From Betaproteobacteria bacterium (lineage in GTDB: Bacteria > Pseudomonadota > Gammaproteobacteria > Burkholderiales > Casimicrobiaceae): 6,664 nt of DNA. Both the position numbers and the translations under genes were made by a program. The stretch spans positions 1 through 6,664 of the forward strand of contig VBCS01000108.1 of the NCBI GenBank assembly GCA_005888955.1, in the 5' to 3' direction. This document shows, in pieces, positions 6,485 to 6,664 of the stretch (positions within the stretch are counted from its first letter, which is position 1; every line of letters begins with the position of its first letter). The notes under the pieces were generated by a model that ran no database searches, was not told where the DNA came from, and saw only the letters and a list, made by a program, of their open reading frames with translations.

Positions 6485-6664
6485 ATGGCCAAGGGCAAAT
6501 TTGAGCGGACGAAGCCGCACGTGAATGTGGGGACGATTGGGCACGTGGATCATGGCAAGACGACGCTGACGGCGGCGATGACGCTGGTGCTCTCGCGGCA
6601 GTTTGGGGGGGAGGCGCGGAGCTACGACCAGATCGACAATGCGCCGGAGGAGAAGGCGCGGGGG
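6485..6664 (+). CDS. tuf: Translation elongation factor Tu, N-terminal 60 codons (cut by window end)
   Basis: EF-Tu carries aminoacyl-tRNA to the ribosomal A site as a GTP complex. The visible part begins MAKGKFERTKPHVNVGTIG and contains the P-loop GHVDHGKT (19-26), with YDQIDNAPEEKARG ending at the window edge just before the switch I sequence of the family. The ATG has a good ribosome-binding site, AAGGGA at 6474-6479. The stretch MTLVLSRQF (32-40) varies from the more common ITTVLTKKF type. Codon use differs from the upstream genes: 5 of 7 Gly codons are GGG, all 4 Arg are CGG, all 6 Thr are ACG and all 4 Val are GTG. Many bacteria of this group carry two tuf copies; whether this one does cannot be seen here. 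Confidence 0.97.
   Translation, partial: MAKGKFERTKPHVNVGTIGHVDHGKTTLTAAMTLVLSRQFGGEARSYDQIDNAPEEKARG

Noticed and set aside
4273..6498. A 741-codon open frame on the minus strand covering all of fusA
   Set aside because: It mirrors fusA codon for codon in GC-biased DNA, is rich in Leu, Arg, His, Asp and Val, matches no family I know, and fusA itself is unmistakable on the other strand.

Overview
The window is GC-rich chromosomal DNA, almost certainly from a betaproteobacterium (Burkholderiales- or Nitrosomonadales-like). The evidence is the gene order rpoC - rpsL - rpsG - fusA - tuf, an S12 starting MPTINQLVRKGR, a 156-residue S7 ending AFSHFRF, and strong use of C- or G-ending codons. The genus cannot be fixed from the sequence. 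All five genes are on the plus strand and encode core transcription and translation machinery.

Region by region: 1-2463 is the C-terminal 820 codons of rpoC (RNA polymerase beta'), closed by a textbook intrinsic terminator at 2485-2511. From 2512 to 3011 there is no credible gene. Most of it is filled by two long imperfect palindromes (2566-2715 and 2767-2930) with a small hairpin between them. The two palindromes share their outer ends and are inverted relative to each other, and their apical loops are exactly complementary. They look like two diverged copies of one repeat or MITE-like family. At 3012-3040 lies a near-consensus sigma-70 promoter (TTGACA, 17 bp, TAAAAT), followed by a structured leader of about 285 nt that precedes rpsL.

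From 3332 the str operon runs rpsL (S12), rpsG (S7), fusA (EF-G, GTG start) and the first 60 codons of tuf (EF-Tu, cut by the window end). The promoter and the upstream terminator together indicate that the str operon is transcribed separately from rpoBC. No terminator separates the str genes, but the fusA-tuf gap carries two strong hairpins in tandem, directly before the tuf ribosome-binding site. The products work together: S12 and S7 are 30S subunit proteins (decoding centre and head), EF-Tu delivers aminoacyl-tRNA and EF-G drives translocation.

The coding content is ordinary. The points of interest are non-coding: the paired palindromes between rpoC and rpsL, the long str leader, the tandem fusA-tuf hairpins, an abrupt change in codon habit at tuf, and a curious cluster of six-base palindromes between rpsG and fusA.
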